A stretch of 64,000 bases of DNA from an uncultured Tenacibaculum sp. (lineage in GTDB: Bacteria > Bacteroidota > Bacteroidia > Flavobacteriales > Flavobacteriaceae). The notes under the pieces were generated by a model. The model was not told where the DNA came from. It made no database searches and saw only the letters and a list, made by a program, of their open reading frames with translations. The position numbers were made by a program, and so were the translations under genes. The stretch's first letter is position 1, and each line of letters starts with the position of its first letter. This document shows positions 18,494 to 27,414 of this stretch, in pieces. The DNA lies in NCBI GenBank assembly GCA_947501615.1, contig CANMWK010000001.1:62001-126000 (forward strand), read 5' to 3'.

Positions 18494-20116
18494 ATGACGA
18501 CAAAGCAATTTGAAGCCCAAACCAAAGCACTAATTGATGATTTAAAAAGTGTATGTGCCAATTATGGATTGGGGAATGATGGGAACGAGTTTAAAATTAT
18601 CACACAGGTTTTTTTGTATAAGTTTTTAAACGATAAATATGTATATGAACTAAAACAATTAGAACCAACATTAGCAAAAGCTGACAATTTTGATGAAGCA
18701 TTAAAAGCATATCCTGAAGACGATTTGGAAATGCTTACTATGCAAATAAGTGAAAGCACAGCCCGAATTGCACCTAAAAACTTCTTATCGCGTTTGTTTG
18801 AACAACAAAACAAAGAGAAATTTGCTGATATTTTTGACCAAACTTTATTAAGTATTGCAGAAGATAATAATGATATTTTCTCGGTACTTACCCAAGGTGG
18901 TGAAAAAGTAGTGTTGTTTGAGAATATTAGTAAATATGTTACCGATGATAGAGATGCCTTTTGTAAGGCTTTAGTGAACAAACTAACCAGCTTTAGTTTT
19001 GAACACATTTTTAGTGAAAAGTTCGATTTCTTTGCCACTATTTTTGAATACTTAATTAAAGATTACAACACCAACAGTGGTGGTAAATATGCCGAGTATT
19101 TTACACCACATGCCGTAGCTAAAATTATGGCAGCTTGTATGGTAACTGATGCTAATATTAACAACGCAACCTGTTATGACCCAAGTGCAGGATCGGGTAC
19201 TTTGTTAATGAATATTGCACATGCTATTGGTGAAGATAAATGTACTATTTATTCACAAGACATCTCTCAAAAGTCTTCCGCCTTACTACGTTTAAATTTA
19301 ATTTTAAACAACTTGGTACATTCTATTAGAAATATCATTCAAGGAAATACCATTTTAAAACCCTATCATAAACAAGAAGACGGACAATTAGAAAAGTTTG
19401 ATTATATCGTATCGAACCCGCCGTTTAAGTTAGATTTTAGCGATTACCGAGACGATTTAGATAGCAAAGCCAACAAAGAACGTTTTTTTGCCGGGATTCC
19501 TAAAGTACCCAATAAGAAAAAGGAATCGATGGCTATTTATTTGCTGTTTATTCAACATATTATGCACAGCTTGTCAGATATTGGAAAAGCAGCCATTGTT
19601 GTACCCACAGGTTTTATTACCGCACAATCGGGGATTGATAAAAAAATTCGTCAAAAGTTAGTAGAGAGTAAGATGTTGGCAGGTGTAGTATCTATGCCGT
19701 CTAATATTTTTGCCACTACAGGAACAAATGTGAGTATTTTATTTTTAGATAAAACCAATAGCGAAGAAGTCGTCTTAATTGATGCTTCTAACTTAGGGGA
19801 AAAGATTAAAGAAGGGAAAAACCAAAAAACGGTATTAACGGAAGACGAAGAACAACAAATTATTGATGTTTTTAATGCAAAAAAGGCTAAAGACGATTTC
19901 TCCGTAGCTGTATCCTATGACGATATTAAAAACAAAAATTATAGTTTAAGTGCTGGGCAGTATTTTGAAGTAAAAATTGAATATGTTGATATTACTGCGG
20001 AAGAGTTTACAGCCAAAATGAATGCTTTTGAAACTTCCTTAGAAAGTTTATTCGCTGAATCTAAAGATATAGAGAATGAGATTAAAGAGAATTTAAAAGA
20101 GTTAGGGTATGATTAA
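18494..20116 (+). CDS. hsdM: type I DNA N6-adenine methyltransferase, HsdM
   Basis: 540 aa. An N-terminal HsdM_N helical domain (residues 1-170) precedes the methyltransferase core, with the SAM-binding motif 'DPSAGSGTLLMNIAHA' near residue 229 and the catalytic 'IVSNPPFKL' near 305. It methylates adenine within the site chosen by HsdS and protects host DNA from HsdR. The last 8 bases overlap the start of hsdS, indicating translational coupling. Confidence 0.94.
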   Translation: MTTKQFEAQTKALIDDLKSVCANYGLGNDGNEFKIITQVFLYKFLNDKYVYELKQLEPTLAKADNFDEALKAYPEDDLEMLTMQISESTARIAPKNFLSRLFEQQNKEKFADIFDQTLLSIAEDNNDIFSVLTQGGEKVVLFENISKYVTDDRDAFCKALVNKLTSFSFEHIFSEKFDFFATIFEYLIKDYNTNSGGKYAEYFTPHAVAKIMAACMVTDANINNATCYDPSAGSGTLLMNIAHAIGEDKCTIYSQDISQKSSALLRLNLILNNLVHSIRNIIQGNTILKPYHKQEDGQLEKFDYIVSNPPFKLDFSDYRDDLDSKANKERFFAGIPKVPNKKKESMAIYLLFIQHIMHSLSDIGKAAIVVPTGFITAQSGIDKKIRQKLVESKMLAGVVSMPSNIFATTGTNVSILFLDKTNSEEVVLIDASNLGEKIKEGKNQKTVLTEDEEQQIIDVFNAKKAKDDFSVAVSYDDIKNKNYSLSAGQYFEVKIEYVDITAEEFTAKMNAFETSLESLFAESKDIENEIKENLKELGYD

Positions 20117-21494
20117 AGTTCGTTTTGAGGATATTGTTATATCTGAAAGAGGATTTTTGAGAGGTCCTTTTGGAGGACATTTAAAAAAAGAAATTTTCGT
20201 ACCTAAGGGAGAAAATACATATAAAGTATATGAGCAAGGTGTTGTTTTAAGAAAAGATAATAAAATAGGTAAGTATTATATATCTGAAGATTATTTTAAT
20301 GAAAAAATGTCTCGATTTGAAGTATTACCTAAAGATTTTTTAATTTCTTGCTCAGGTGTCAATTATGGTGCTATATACCAACTAGGAGACAATATTGAAA
20401 GAGGTGTTATAAATCAAGCTTTATTAAGAATAAGATTAGAAAATAGTTTGATTGATGATAGTTTTTTTTATTACTTTTTTAGTCATCATATTGTGAAAAT
20501 GATAATTGGAAAAAAGGGAGATTCAACAATACCTAATTTTCCACCTGTGTCTGTGTTAAAAAAGTTAGAGTTTAATATTCCTAATCTAACGACTCAAAAA
20601 CAAATCGCCAAAGTTTTATCCGATTTAGATGCTAAAATAGAAGTCAACAACAAAATCAACAAAGAGTTAGAAGCCATGGCTAAATTGTTATACGATTATT
20701 GGTTTGTACAGTTTGATTTCCCCAATGCCGTAGGAAAACCATACAAAACCTCTGGAGGAAAAATGGTGTATAGCGAGGAGTTAAAACGAGAGATTCCTGA
20801 GGGGTGGGAGGTATTACCTATTGCATCTTGGATAAAAAAAGACAAAAGTGGAGATTGGGGAAAAGATTCAGAACAAGGTAATTATACAACAAAAGTTTCT
20901 TGTATTAGAGGGGCAGACCTCAATGGTTTAAATGGTAAAGGAGAAGTGAAGTCACCAACTCGATTTATATTAGAAAAAAACGAACATAAAATATTAGAGG
21001 TTGGAGATTTTATCATTGAAATATCTGGAGGAAGCCCAACGCAATCTACAGGTAGAATGTCATTCATTATTCCTGAAACTCTAGAGAGGTTTGTTAATCC
21101 ATTAATATGTTCTAATTTTTGCAAGGTAGTTACTTTAGAAGATGAAAAATCAATTTATTATTTTGCTCATTTATGGAATCAGTTATACGATGCAGGAGTT
21201 CTATTTGGTTGGGAAGGAAAAACAAGTGGAATAAAAAATTTGTTGTTTGAGTCTTTTATAACAAATTATAAAGTAGTAAAACCCACTGATGAAATAATAG
21301 AGAAGTTTTATGATAAAGTAAAGTCAATCTTCTCTAAAATTCAAAAGCGCCTACAAGAAAACCAAAAACTTTCTGAGTTACGCGATTGGTTATTACCTAT
21401 GTTAATGAATGGGCAGGTACAGGTTGGGAATTATTTAGAAACAGATAGTTTAGGGATGGTTGCAGAGGATGAAATGAAATATGGAGAAAAGTAA
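20109..21494 (+). CDS. hsdS: type I restriction-modification specificity subunit, HsdS
   Basis: 461 aa with the usual two target-recognition domains. TRD1 spans about residues 1-155; the first conserved helical spacer is 'TTQKQIAKVLSDLDAKIEVNN' and on to 'LYDYWFVQFDFP' (about 157-205). TRD2 spans about 235-405; the second spacer is 'SKIQKRLQENQKLSELRDWLL' near the C terminus. It determines the bipartite recognition sequence, which cannot be read from the protein here. The stop is only 8 bases before the retron effector gene, so the retron may be transcribed from the hsd operon. Confidence 0.92.
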   Translation: MIKVRFEDIVISERGFLRGPFGGHLKKEIFVPKGENTYKVYEQGVVLRKDNKIGKYYISEDYFNEKMSRFEVLPKDFLISCSGVNYGAIYQLGDNIERGVINQALLRIRLENSLIDDSFFYYFFSHHIVKMIIGKKGDSTIPNFPPVSVLKKLEFNIPNLTTQKQIAKVLSDLDAKIEVNNKINKELEAMAKLLYDYWFVQFDFPNAVGKPYKTSGGKMVYSEELKREIPEGWEVLPIASWIKKDKSGDWGKDSEQGNYTTKVSCIRGADLNGLNGKGEVKSPTRFILEKNEHKILEVGDFIIEISGGSPTQSTGRMSFIIPETLERFVNPLICSNFCKVVTLEDEKSIYYFAHLWNQLYDAGVLFGWEGKTSGIKNLLFESFITNYKVVKPTDEIIEKFYDKVKSIFSKIQKRLQENQKLSELRDWLLPMLMNGQVQVGNYLETDSLGMVAEDEMKYGEK

Positions 21495-21502
21495 AAGTTA
21501 GT

Positions 21503-22459
21503 TTGTTTGATTTAAAAAAAAATATAATTAAACCATTTCAATCTTTCTTTTGTAAGAACAAGAATATTGAAAAAGAGAAGGAAGTGACTGATGAGATTTC
21601 TGATTTTGACTATTTACAGTTAACAGAGATTTTCTTCAAATACGATTGGATCAGAAAAGAAGCTAATCACAAAAAATTTGAAAACTTCTGGCTAGAATAT
21701 AAGGATGAAGAAGAAAGACTAGTGATAAAAAAATTAATATCTAAGTTTAAGTTTTTAACAAATAAAGAAGCCTTAATTATTATAAAAGATGAATTAGAAA
21801 GCATTATAAGAGAATGGAATTTAAAACCAAGTAATACAATTTTTGTAGGCTTTGCTAAACATAAATATGCAGACGGGTCTGCTATACTACTAAATTTATT
21901 AAAACCTGTATTGGAAGAACTTGATGGAGATTGGTTAGAAGCCAATTTGTATAGTAGAATTCACTATGGAATTGAAAGAATAAAAAAAGGTGGGAATAGT
22001 GAATATGGTATAGAATTAGAAAATGTAGTAATAATTGACGATTTTATAGGCACAGGAGGTACTGCTATTAAAATTCATACCATGGTTAAAAAGGCAATTG
22101 CAAATCAAAAAAAAGAAATACAGTTAAAAGTTTTTTCTTTAGCAGCAATGGAAGAAGGGCTTAAAAAAGCTAGAGAACTTAATATCCACTCTTGCATTAC
22201 ATTAAAAAAAGGTACTGAGTTAGCTTATTCAGCACTCAAAAGGAAAAAAATTAGAAAGATTATAGAAAGAATGGAAGGAATTTTACATGAAGGTAATGAA
22301 GAGATGCTATTATCCGATTATCACCTAGGTTATGGTGCTTCTGAAGCATTATACTCTTGGTCAGGATATAATATGCCTAATAATAACTATCCTTTTTTTT
22401 GGTGGAACAAATATAAAGATGGTAAAAAAAGGTTTCCAATGTTTAATAGATTACAATAG
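21503..22459 (+). CDS. retron-associated phosphoribosyltransferase-like effector
   Basis: 318 aa. The only plausible start is the TTG at 21503, as there is no in-frame ATG or GTG between the preceding stop and this codon. The core has a PRPP-loop motif 'VVIIDDFIGTGGTA' (about residues 175-188), diagnostic of type I phosphoribosyltransferases. The C-terminal part has 'YALYSWSGYN'-like and 'NNNYPFFWW' segments. Together with the next small gene, an msr-msd RNA and the reverse transcriptase, it matches the PRTase effector of type III retrons. In such systems it should be the toxic effector held inactive by the RT-msDNA complex; its substrate is unknown. Confidence 0.82.
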   Translation: MFDLKKNIIKPFQSFFCKNKNIEKEKEVTDEISDFDYLQLTEIFFKYDWIRKEANHKKFENFWLEYKDEEERLVIKKLISKFKFLTNKEALIIIKDELESIIREWNLKPSNTIFVGFAKHKYADGSAILLNLLKPVLEELDGDWLEANLYSRIHYGIERIKKGGNSEYGIELENVVIIDDFIGTGGTAIKIHTMVKKAIANQKKEIQLKVFSLAAMEEGLKKARELNIHSCITLKKGTELAYSALKRKKIRKIIERMEGILHEGNEEMLLSDYHLGYGASEALYSWSGYNMPNNNYPFFWWNKYKDGKKRFPMFNRLQ

Positions 22460-22461
22460 TT

Positions 22462-22743
22462 ATGATAAAAGAGAAGCTATATTCTATTGTTATGAAAAGT
22501 GAAAGTAATAAAATAGAAATTCTTTCATTGAAAGATAGATTTACGCCTGTTGAATTAGCAACCCAATTAGAGCAATTGGTTGAACAAGATATAATAACTA
22601 TTGATTGGAAACGAAGAGTTATTGTTAAAAAAGGAGATGAAAAAGATATTGTAGTTGCTAAAAACAATTTAGATAAGAAAGAAAGAAATATACCAGATTA
22701 TATGAAATCTAAAAAAACAGAAATTAATAAACCTTACATTTGA
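22462..22743 (+). CDS. retron accessory protein, winged-helix-like
   Basis: 93 aa, starting 2 bases after the effector stop. Residues 1-65 have a helix-turn-helix/winged-helix look ('LKDRFTPVELATQLEQLVEQDIITIDWKRRVIVKKG'-type pattern, here split: helix 'TPVELATQLEQLVEQ', then wing strands 'IITIDWKRRVIVKK'). The end is basic and disordered. Type III retrons carry a small winged-helix protein between the PRTase and the RNA, which fits its place. The gene ends 4 bases before the a1 arm of the RNA, so the transcript is shared. Confidence 0.72.
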   Translation: MIKEKLYSIVMKSESNKIEILSLKDRFTPVELATQLEQLVEQDIITIDWKRRVIVKKGDEKDIVVAKNNLDKKERNIPDYMKSKKTEINKPYI

Positions 22744-22747
22744 AAAT

Positions 22748-22904
22748 AAAAGAGAAAGGATTAGCAAATTAGGCGCAGTCGCCTAGACAAATCAAATTAA
22801 TTATAAGGTGTAGTCGCCTTAGATACGTTAAGGGTGTTTTATCCATTATGATGATTTGTAGATTATGATTTTACAAAGCAAAATCCAGTAATCCTTTTTC
22901 TTTT
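22748..22904 (+). ncRNA. retron msr-msd RNA
   Basis: The gap before the RT gene has the full retron layout. The a1 arm (22748-22763, AAAAGAGAAAGGATTA) pairs over 16 bases, with one G-U, with the a2 arm at 22889-22904. Directly after a1 comes GC, with G22764 the candidate branching guanosine. Two msr hairpins follow: TAGGCG-CAGT-CGCCTA (22770-22785) and TAAGGTG-TAGT-CGCCTTA (22804-22821), with near-identical loops. The msd part has a TTTGTA/TACAAA stem (22855-22860/22872-22877) and a weaker lower stem, GGTGTTTT (22833-22840) with AAAATCC (22880-22886). Exact msDNA ends cannot be read from the sequence. Confidence 0.82.
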
Positions 22905-22909
22905 CTTAT

Positions 22910-23941
22910 ATGAATAATCAATATAAAATATCAGATTGGGAAGAGTTAATTCTTAATAGTTCTTTATCAGAAGAAGAAAAACAAAGTAGACTTACTTTAG
23001 TTAAAAATCTCTATGCGAATAACGTTCCTGTAATAATCGATCTTAAGCATTTAGCAGGTTTACTAGGGTTAAAGCAAGCTATTCTAGCAAGCATGATACA
23101 TAGTCCCAAAAGTTTTTATAGAGCGTTTAAAATACCCAAAAAAAGAGGAGGTTTTAGAGATATAGTTACTCCATATAAATCTTTATTAGAAGTCCAACAA
23201 TGGATAGTTGAAAATATTTTATCCCAATTCCCAATACACGACAAAGCATATGCTTACGTTAAAAATAGAAATATTGCATTGAATGCTAAAGAGCATATTG
23301 GTAATGCTCAGATGTTAAAAATTGATATAAAAGATTTTTTTCATAGTATAAAAATCCCAAGAGTTAGAGAATTATTTAATAGAGTTGGTTATAGCAAAGA
23401 AGTTGCAGGGTATTTAACAAAACTTTGTTGTTTAAATGGAGCTTTGCCTCAAGGAGCTGCAACAAGTCCCATGATTAGTAATATAATTTTAAAAACTTTA
23501 GATAAAAGATTATCTGAACTAACGATACCTTTAGGTATTACTTATACAAGATATGCTGATGATTTAGTCTTTTCTGGAGTTTATATCCCTCACCATTTAG
23601 AAGTATTTATTCAGAGTAAAATAGAGGCATATGGTTTTAGTATCAATCATCAAAAAACCAAGAGATATGAAGAAGACGACAGAAAAATGGTAACAGGCGT
23701 TGTCGTTGGGGATATCAAGATTAGATTACCTAAAGTTAAGAGAAAAGAAATTAAGTTAGAGGTTTATTATTTGAAGAAATTTGGAATTTTAGACCAGGTA
23801 AATCGTTACAATGATATTTTTTATATAGACAGAGTACTAGGAAGGTTAAGTTTCTGGAAACAAATTGAACCTGAGAATGAATATGTACTTAATTCAATAC
23901 ATGATATAAAAGAAATGTATAAAAAGTTTACTGAAGAATAG
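22910..23941 (+). CDS. retron reverse transcriptase
   Basis: 343 aa. It carries the retron-specific NAxxH motif ('ALNAKEHIGN', N125-H129), the catalytic 'TRYADDLVFSG' (Y215-D218; the second catalytic Asp pair is D217/D218, the first Asp in 'LKIDIKDFFHSI' near 139), the 'LPQGAATSPMISN' palm motif and the VTG motif ('KMVTGVVVGD', about 260) used to recognise the cognate RNA. Length and motif set fit retron RTs, not group II introns or DGRs. It starts 5 bases after the a2 arm. It should make branched msDNA from the upstream RNA and form a complex with it that controls the effector. Confidence 0.92.
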   Translation: MNNQYKISDWEELILNSSLSEEEKQSRLTLVKNLYANNVPVIIDLKHLAGLLGLKQAILASMIHSPKSFYRAFKIPKKRGGFRDIVTPYKSLLEVQQWIVENILSQFPIHDKAYAYVKNRNIALNAKEHIGNAQMLKIDIKDFFHSIKIPRVRELFNRVGYSKEVAGYLTKLCCLNGALPQGAATSPMISNIILKTLDKRLSELTIPLGITYTRYADDLVFSGVYIPHHLEVFIQSKIEAYGFSINHQKTKRYEEDDRKMVTGVVVGDIKIRLPKVKRKEIKLEVYYLKKFGILDQVNRYNDIFYIDRVLGRLSFWKQIEPENEYVLNSIHDIKEMYKKFTEE

Positions 23942-23959
23942 ATAAAAAATACCTCCTAA

Positions 23960-25756
23960 ATGAAATTACAAGAATTAACCAAAGAAATTGATGTTTGGCA
24001 AGATTGGATAGATTATTATAAAAGAAATGTTACTAAGTTTATAAAAGAAGCATTGACAAAAGAAAATTGGCAAGATTGGGAAGAAGGTGTTTTTTATGAA
24101 TATTTCGAGAAGTCTGGAGATCAATGTGTATCATCTTTAAAGCAAGGATATTTCACTAACGAAGAGAAAGAGAGAATAAAAGAAAACTGGCAAGAAATAG
24201 CTCCTTTTTTAAAAGTTATAGCAGAACATCAAGAAATTCCACAATGGGAACAATACGAAGGTCTAAAACAAACGATTAGAAGATTCACAAAAAATGATAT
24301 GAGATCAGCAACAAATAGATTGATTGCTGGTTTACAACCAAAATTACTTTCTACCATAGTTAAAGAAGAAAGTTTAAGGGAATTATATGATTATTTGTTG
24401 AGAACAGTAGAGGAAGATATTCCACCATATCAGCACAATTGGTTTAAAGATAGTCATACAATTGCCAAACTTTTTCGAGAGTCTCTTCCATCCAAAAATT
24501 ATATGGATTTAATTACCTATCCTTGGCAAATCTTTGAAGGACTAAAAAGCTCAATAAATGAAAATATGATGAAAGAAGACATAAATAAACTAAAGGTATT
24601 ACTATTAGAGAAAAAACAAATTATTTTACAAGGTCCTCCAGGTACAGGAAAAACGAGGTTAGCGAAACAAATAGCTAAGGAGTTAACAATTGATAATGTT
24701 GAAATTATACAATTTCATCCCAGTTATACCTATGAAGATTTTGTAAGAGGGATTACTATAAAAAATAATGGAGATGGTCTAGAGTATATAACAGAAAACA
24801 AAATTTTAGCAAGTATAGCAGAGCAAGCACATACAAACTGGACAAATCACCATAAAGAGGTTGATCTACTGAATGAAGAAGCCAAATTAGAAAAGGATTT
24901 TTATGCATTTTTAGATTTTATAGAAAAAGAAATTGAAGACAGTCAAGGTTTTTTACAACTAACAGATAACGTAGGCCTGATTAATTTGGATGAAGATGCT
25001 TTTCGTTATAAAGGAAAAGCAGATGGGTGGATAAAAAGAGGGAATAGAATGTTGTTTAAAGATATTAAACAAGCATACTTAGATGGTAATAAGGAACGGC
25101 AAGATTTAAAAAAGAATACTAACTTATCTGGTTTAGCAAAACAACATGCCAGTTACTTTGTCCGTGTTTTAAATAAATTTCAAAAATTCATAGACGAACA
25201 TAATCTAGTAATAGATGAAGTTAAAATAGAAAAAGAACCGCTTAAAAATTATGTACTTATCATTGATGAGATTAATAGAGCAAATTTATCGAGTGTATTA
25301 GGTGAATTGATTTATGCGTTAGAATATAGAGGAGAAGCTGTAGATAGTATGTATGCTATTGATGAGGATAGAAAAATAGTATTGCCTAATAATTTATTTA
25401 TTATTGGTACCATGAATACGGCAGATAGAAGTGTTGGTCAGATCGATTATGCTACTCGAAGACGTTTTGCTTTTGTTAAAGTATTACCAGAAGATTTAAC
25501 AAATAAATTAGAAAATGAAGAATTACAGTTTGCTACAGAAAGTTTTAAAAAAGTAGCTTCTATTTTTGAAAAACATTTATCATTAGATTTTAAAAGAGAA
25601 GATGTTCAATTAGGACATAGCTATTTCATATATAAAAAAGATACAGATTTTTCTATAGCATTGCAATATGAAATAAAGCCAATATTACACGAATATATTA
25701 AAGATGGTATTTTAGAGGAGTCAGAAGAGTTGTTTAATACAATAGAAATGTTATAA
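23960..25756 (+). CDS. mcrB: McrB-family AAA+ GTPase of a type IV restriction system
   Basis: 598 aa. The first 190 residues form an unrecognised, aromatic-rich domain likely to read the modified DNA. The motor has Walker A 'LQGPPGTGKTRLAKQIAKEL' near residue 226, 'VLIIDEINRANLSSVLGEL' (Walker B) near 435, and the McrB signature 'GTMNTADRSVGQIDYATRRRF' near 483. It binds GTP and drives the McrC nuclease on DNA with modified cytosine or similar marks. It starts 18 bases after the RT gene; its stop overlaps the mcrC start by one base (TAATG). Confidence 0.88.
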   Translation: MKLQELTKEIDVWQDWIDYYKRNVTKFIKEALTKENWQDWEEGVFYEYFEKSGDQCVSSLKQGYFTNEEKERIKENWQEIAPFLKVIAEHQEIPQWEQYEGLKQTIRRFTKNDMRSATNRLIAGLQPKLLSTIVKEESLRELYDYLLRTVEEDIPPYQHNWFKDSHTIAKLFRESLPSKNYMDLITYPWQIFEGLKSSINENMMKEDINKLKVLLLEKKQIILQGPPGTGKTRLAKQIAKELTIDNVEIIQFHPSYTYEDFVRGITIKNNGDGLEYITENKILASIAEQAHTNWTNHHKEVDLLNEEAKLEKDFYAFLDFIEKEIEDSQGFLQLTDNVGLINLDEDAFRYKGKADGWIKRGNRMLFKDIKQAYLDGNKERQDLKKNTNLSGLAKQHASYFVRVLNKFQKFIDEHNLVIDEVKIEKEPLKNYVLIIDEINRANLSSVLGELIYALEYRGEAVDSMYAIDEDRKIVLPNNLFIIGTMNTADRSVGQIDYATRRRFAFVKVLPEDLTNKLENEELQFATESFKKVASIFEKHLSLDFKREDVQLGHSYFIYKKDTDFSIALQYEIKPILHEYIKDGILEESEELFNTIEML

Positions 25757-27066
25757 TGATAATTCTTTCAGAACATGCAGGTTATAAAAAAGATGCCATT
25801 CTAGAGTTTACTAAAGAAGATAGATTACAATTAAAAGAAGAAACAACATATGATTGTTATTTTAAAACCAAAAGAAATGAAGATTTACAATGTTATTCTA
25901 TAGTTTATGACAAAGAGTTAAAAGATTATTCTTTTAATTCTTTATATATGATTGGTGTAGATTGGGTAGTTGAAAATGAATTAAGTATTTGTGTTATTTC
26001 TAAATTAAATAATTCTAATACAGAAATTGATGTTCAGAAAATGTTGTTTGAGGCTATGAAAGAGACTGAAAATTTAAAACATTTAGATGATTTATGTGAA
26101 ATAAAATTTAATAGTCCAAAAATAGCGATTAAACAACAACAAGATGTATTAACACCTTTATTGATAATTCAGTTTTTAGCCGTTATGCAAGATATAGTAA
26201 GCAAAGGGCTTAAAAAATCATATTACAAATTATCAAAAAAATTACATGGTAGAGTAAAAGGAAAAGTAAACATAGCATCTACAATTAAAAGTTATCATAG
26301 TAAAGGAAAATTAACTTATAATAATTGTACTTATGAAGAATTTGGATTAGACAGTATTGAAAACAGAATTTTACATAAAGCTTTAATATTTAGTCAGAAA
26401 ATATTAAATAATTATTCCTTTTTAAGAGAGAATTACAAAAGTACTTTAAATTATATTTTAGTTCCTTTTGAAAAAGTTTCTGTAGAAGTATCAAAAAAAG
26501 AAATAAGATTTAGAAAAAGTAATAGATTTTATAAAGAATACGATGTTGCATTACAATTAGCTGAACAAATATTAAGAAAGTATGATTTTAAGATTACGAA
26601 TACTAATGACAAAGCAAAAGAAACATATCCTTTCTGGATAAACATGCCAAAGTTATTTGAATTGTATGTTTTTAAAAGGTTAAAGGAGGTTTTTCCAATA
26701 AAAGGAGAAATCCAATACCATAAAAAATATCATAGTTTAGAACCTGATTATATATTGAATAGTGTTGACGAGAATTATAGTGCTGTTATAGATGCTAAGT
26801 ATAAGCACAGATATGAAAAACATAATATTTTACATTCAGATGCTGCACAGGTTAGTGGCTATACTAGATTGAAATCAATAAGAAAAGAGTTAAAAGTTTT
26901 TGATAATGAGTTATTAAAAGCTTTAATAATATATCCTAACGATCTAACAAGTTTTGATAAAGTAATAAAAAAAAATCTTTTTAAAGAAGAAGATAAAAGG
27001 TATGAAAAGCTATTTAAGTATGGCATACAATTGCCTAAAACTAATTTTACCCAATCTGGTGACTAA
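25756..27066 (+). CDS. mcrC: McrC-family nuclease subunit
   Basis: 436 aa. The C-terminal nuclease has a PD-(D/E)xK site: 'LEPDYIL' near residue 330 and 'AVIDAKYKH' near 345, followed by 'DAAQVSGYTRL'. Residues 135-310 match the McrC core ('LLIIQFLAVMQDIVSKGLKKSY', 'LHGRVKGKVNI'). With McrB it cuts modified foreign DNA. The last codons, Gly-Asp-stop, are read from the first unit of repeat cluster C (GGTGACTAAG), so the C-terminal end of the protein is made by the repeat. Confidence 0.87.
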   Translation: MIILSEHAGYKKDAILEFTKEDRLQLKEETTYDCYFKTKRNEDLQCYSIVYDKELKDYSFNSLYMIGVDWVVENELSICVISKLNNSNTEIDVQKMLFEAMKETENLKHLDDLCEIKFNSPKIAIKQQQDVLTPLLIIQFLAVMQDIVSKGLKKSYYKLSKKLHGRVKGKVNIASTIKSYHSKGKLTYNNCTYEEFGLDSIENRILHKALIFSQKILNNYSFLRENYKSTLNYILVPFEKVSVEVSKKEIRFRKSNRFYKEYDVALQLAEQILRKYDFKITNTNDKAKETYPFWINMPKLFELYVFKRLKEVFPIKGEIQYHKKYHSLEPDYILNSVDENYSAVIDAKYKHRYEKHNILHSDAAQVSGYTRLKSIRKELKVFDNELLKALIIYPNDLTSFDKVIKKNLFKEEDKRYEKLFKYGIQLPKTNFTQSGD

Positions 27067-27228
27067 GCTTAGTAGAAGTTTGGTGACTGAGTTCATCGAA
27101 GTCAAAGTCGGCCCTTCGAGAACCTCAGGGACTTTATAATTAAAAATAAAAAGGTGACTGAGCCTAGTCGAAGTCAAGCGTGATAGCTGAGCAATATCGA
27201 GGTTTGGTGGCTGAGCAATGTCGAAGCC
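27058..27228. repeat. palindromic repeat cluster C
   Basis: Seven or so units of GGTGRCTGAG-(N)-CGAAG(T)C and one inverted CTTCGAG-(N)-CTCAGGGAC unit. The first unit supplies the stop codon of mcrC. The following 27229-27414 is AT-rich with no gene or RNA that I can see. Forms the right edge of the defence island. Confidence 0.87.
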
Positions 27229-27414
27229 CAATACACAATCCTAAAAGTTTTAACAAACAAGGCAACAGAAAACTACTCAAAGCCAATAGTAATTATATCA
27301 CAGCACAAAAAATTAACAATAAAGCATATTAAATAAAAAAACTAGCAGACAGTTGGGTAACAAATGATAAAAGAGAGCACAGTATAGCAAAGAGAAATAA
27401 AAAAAATAATTGTT

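Noticed and set aside
18562-19038. A 158-codon - strand open frame within hsdM
   Set aside because: Opposite the conserved HsdM_N region; no motif and shadow-like Ser/Lys/Leu composition.
22744-22909. tRNA or a riboswitch in the gap before the reverse transcriptase
   Set aside because: The a1/a2 pairing, branching G and msr hairpins explain the stretch as a retron RNA; there is no cloverleaf or known aptamer core.
22910-23941. Group II intron or diversity-generating retroelement RT
   Set aside because: There is no maturase/endonuclease domain and no variable/template repeat pair; NAxxH and VTG motifs and the adjoining RNA identify a retron.
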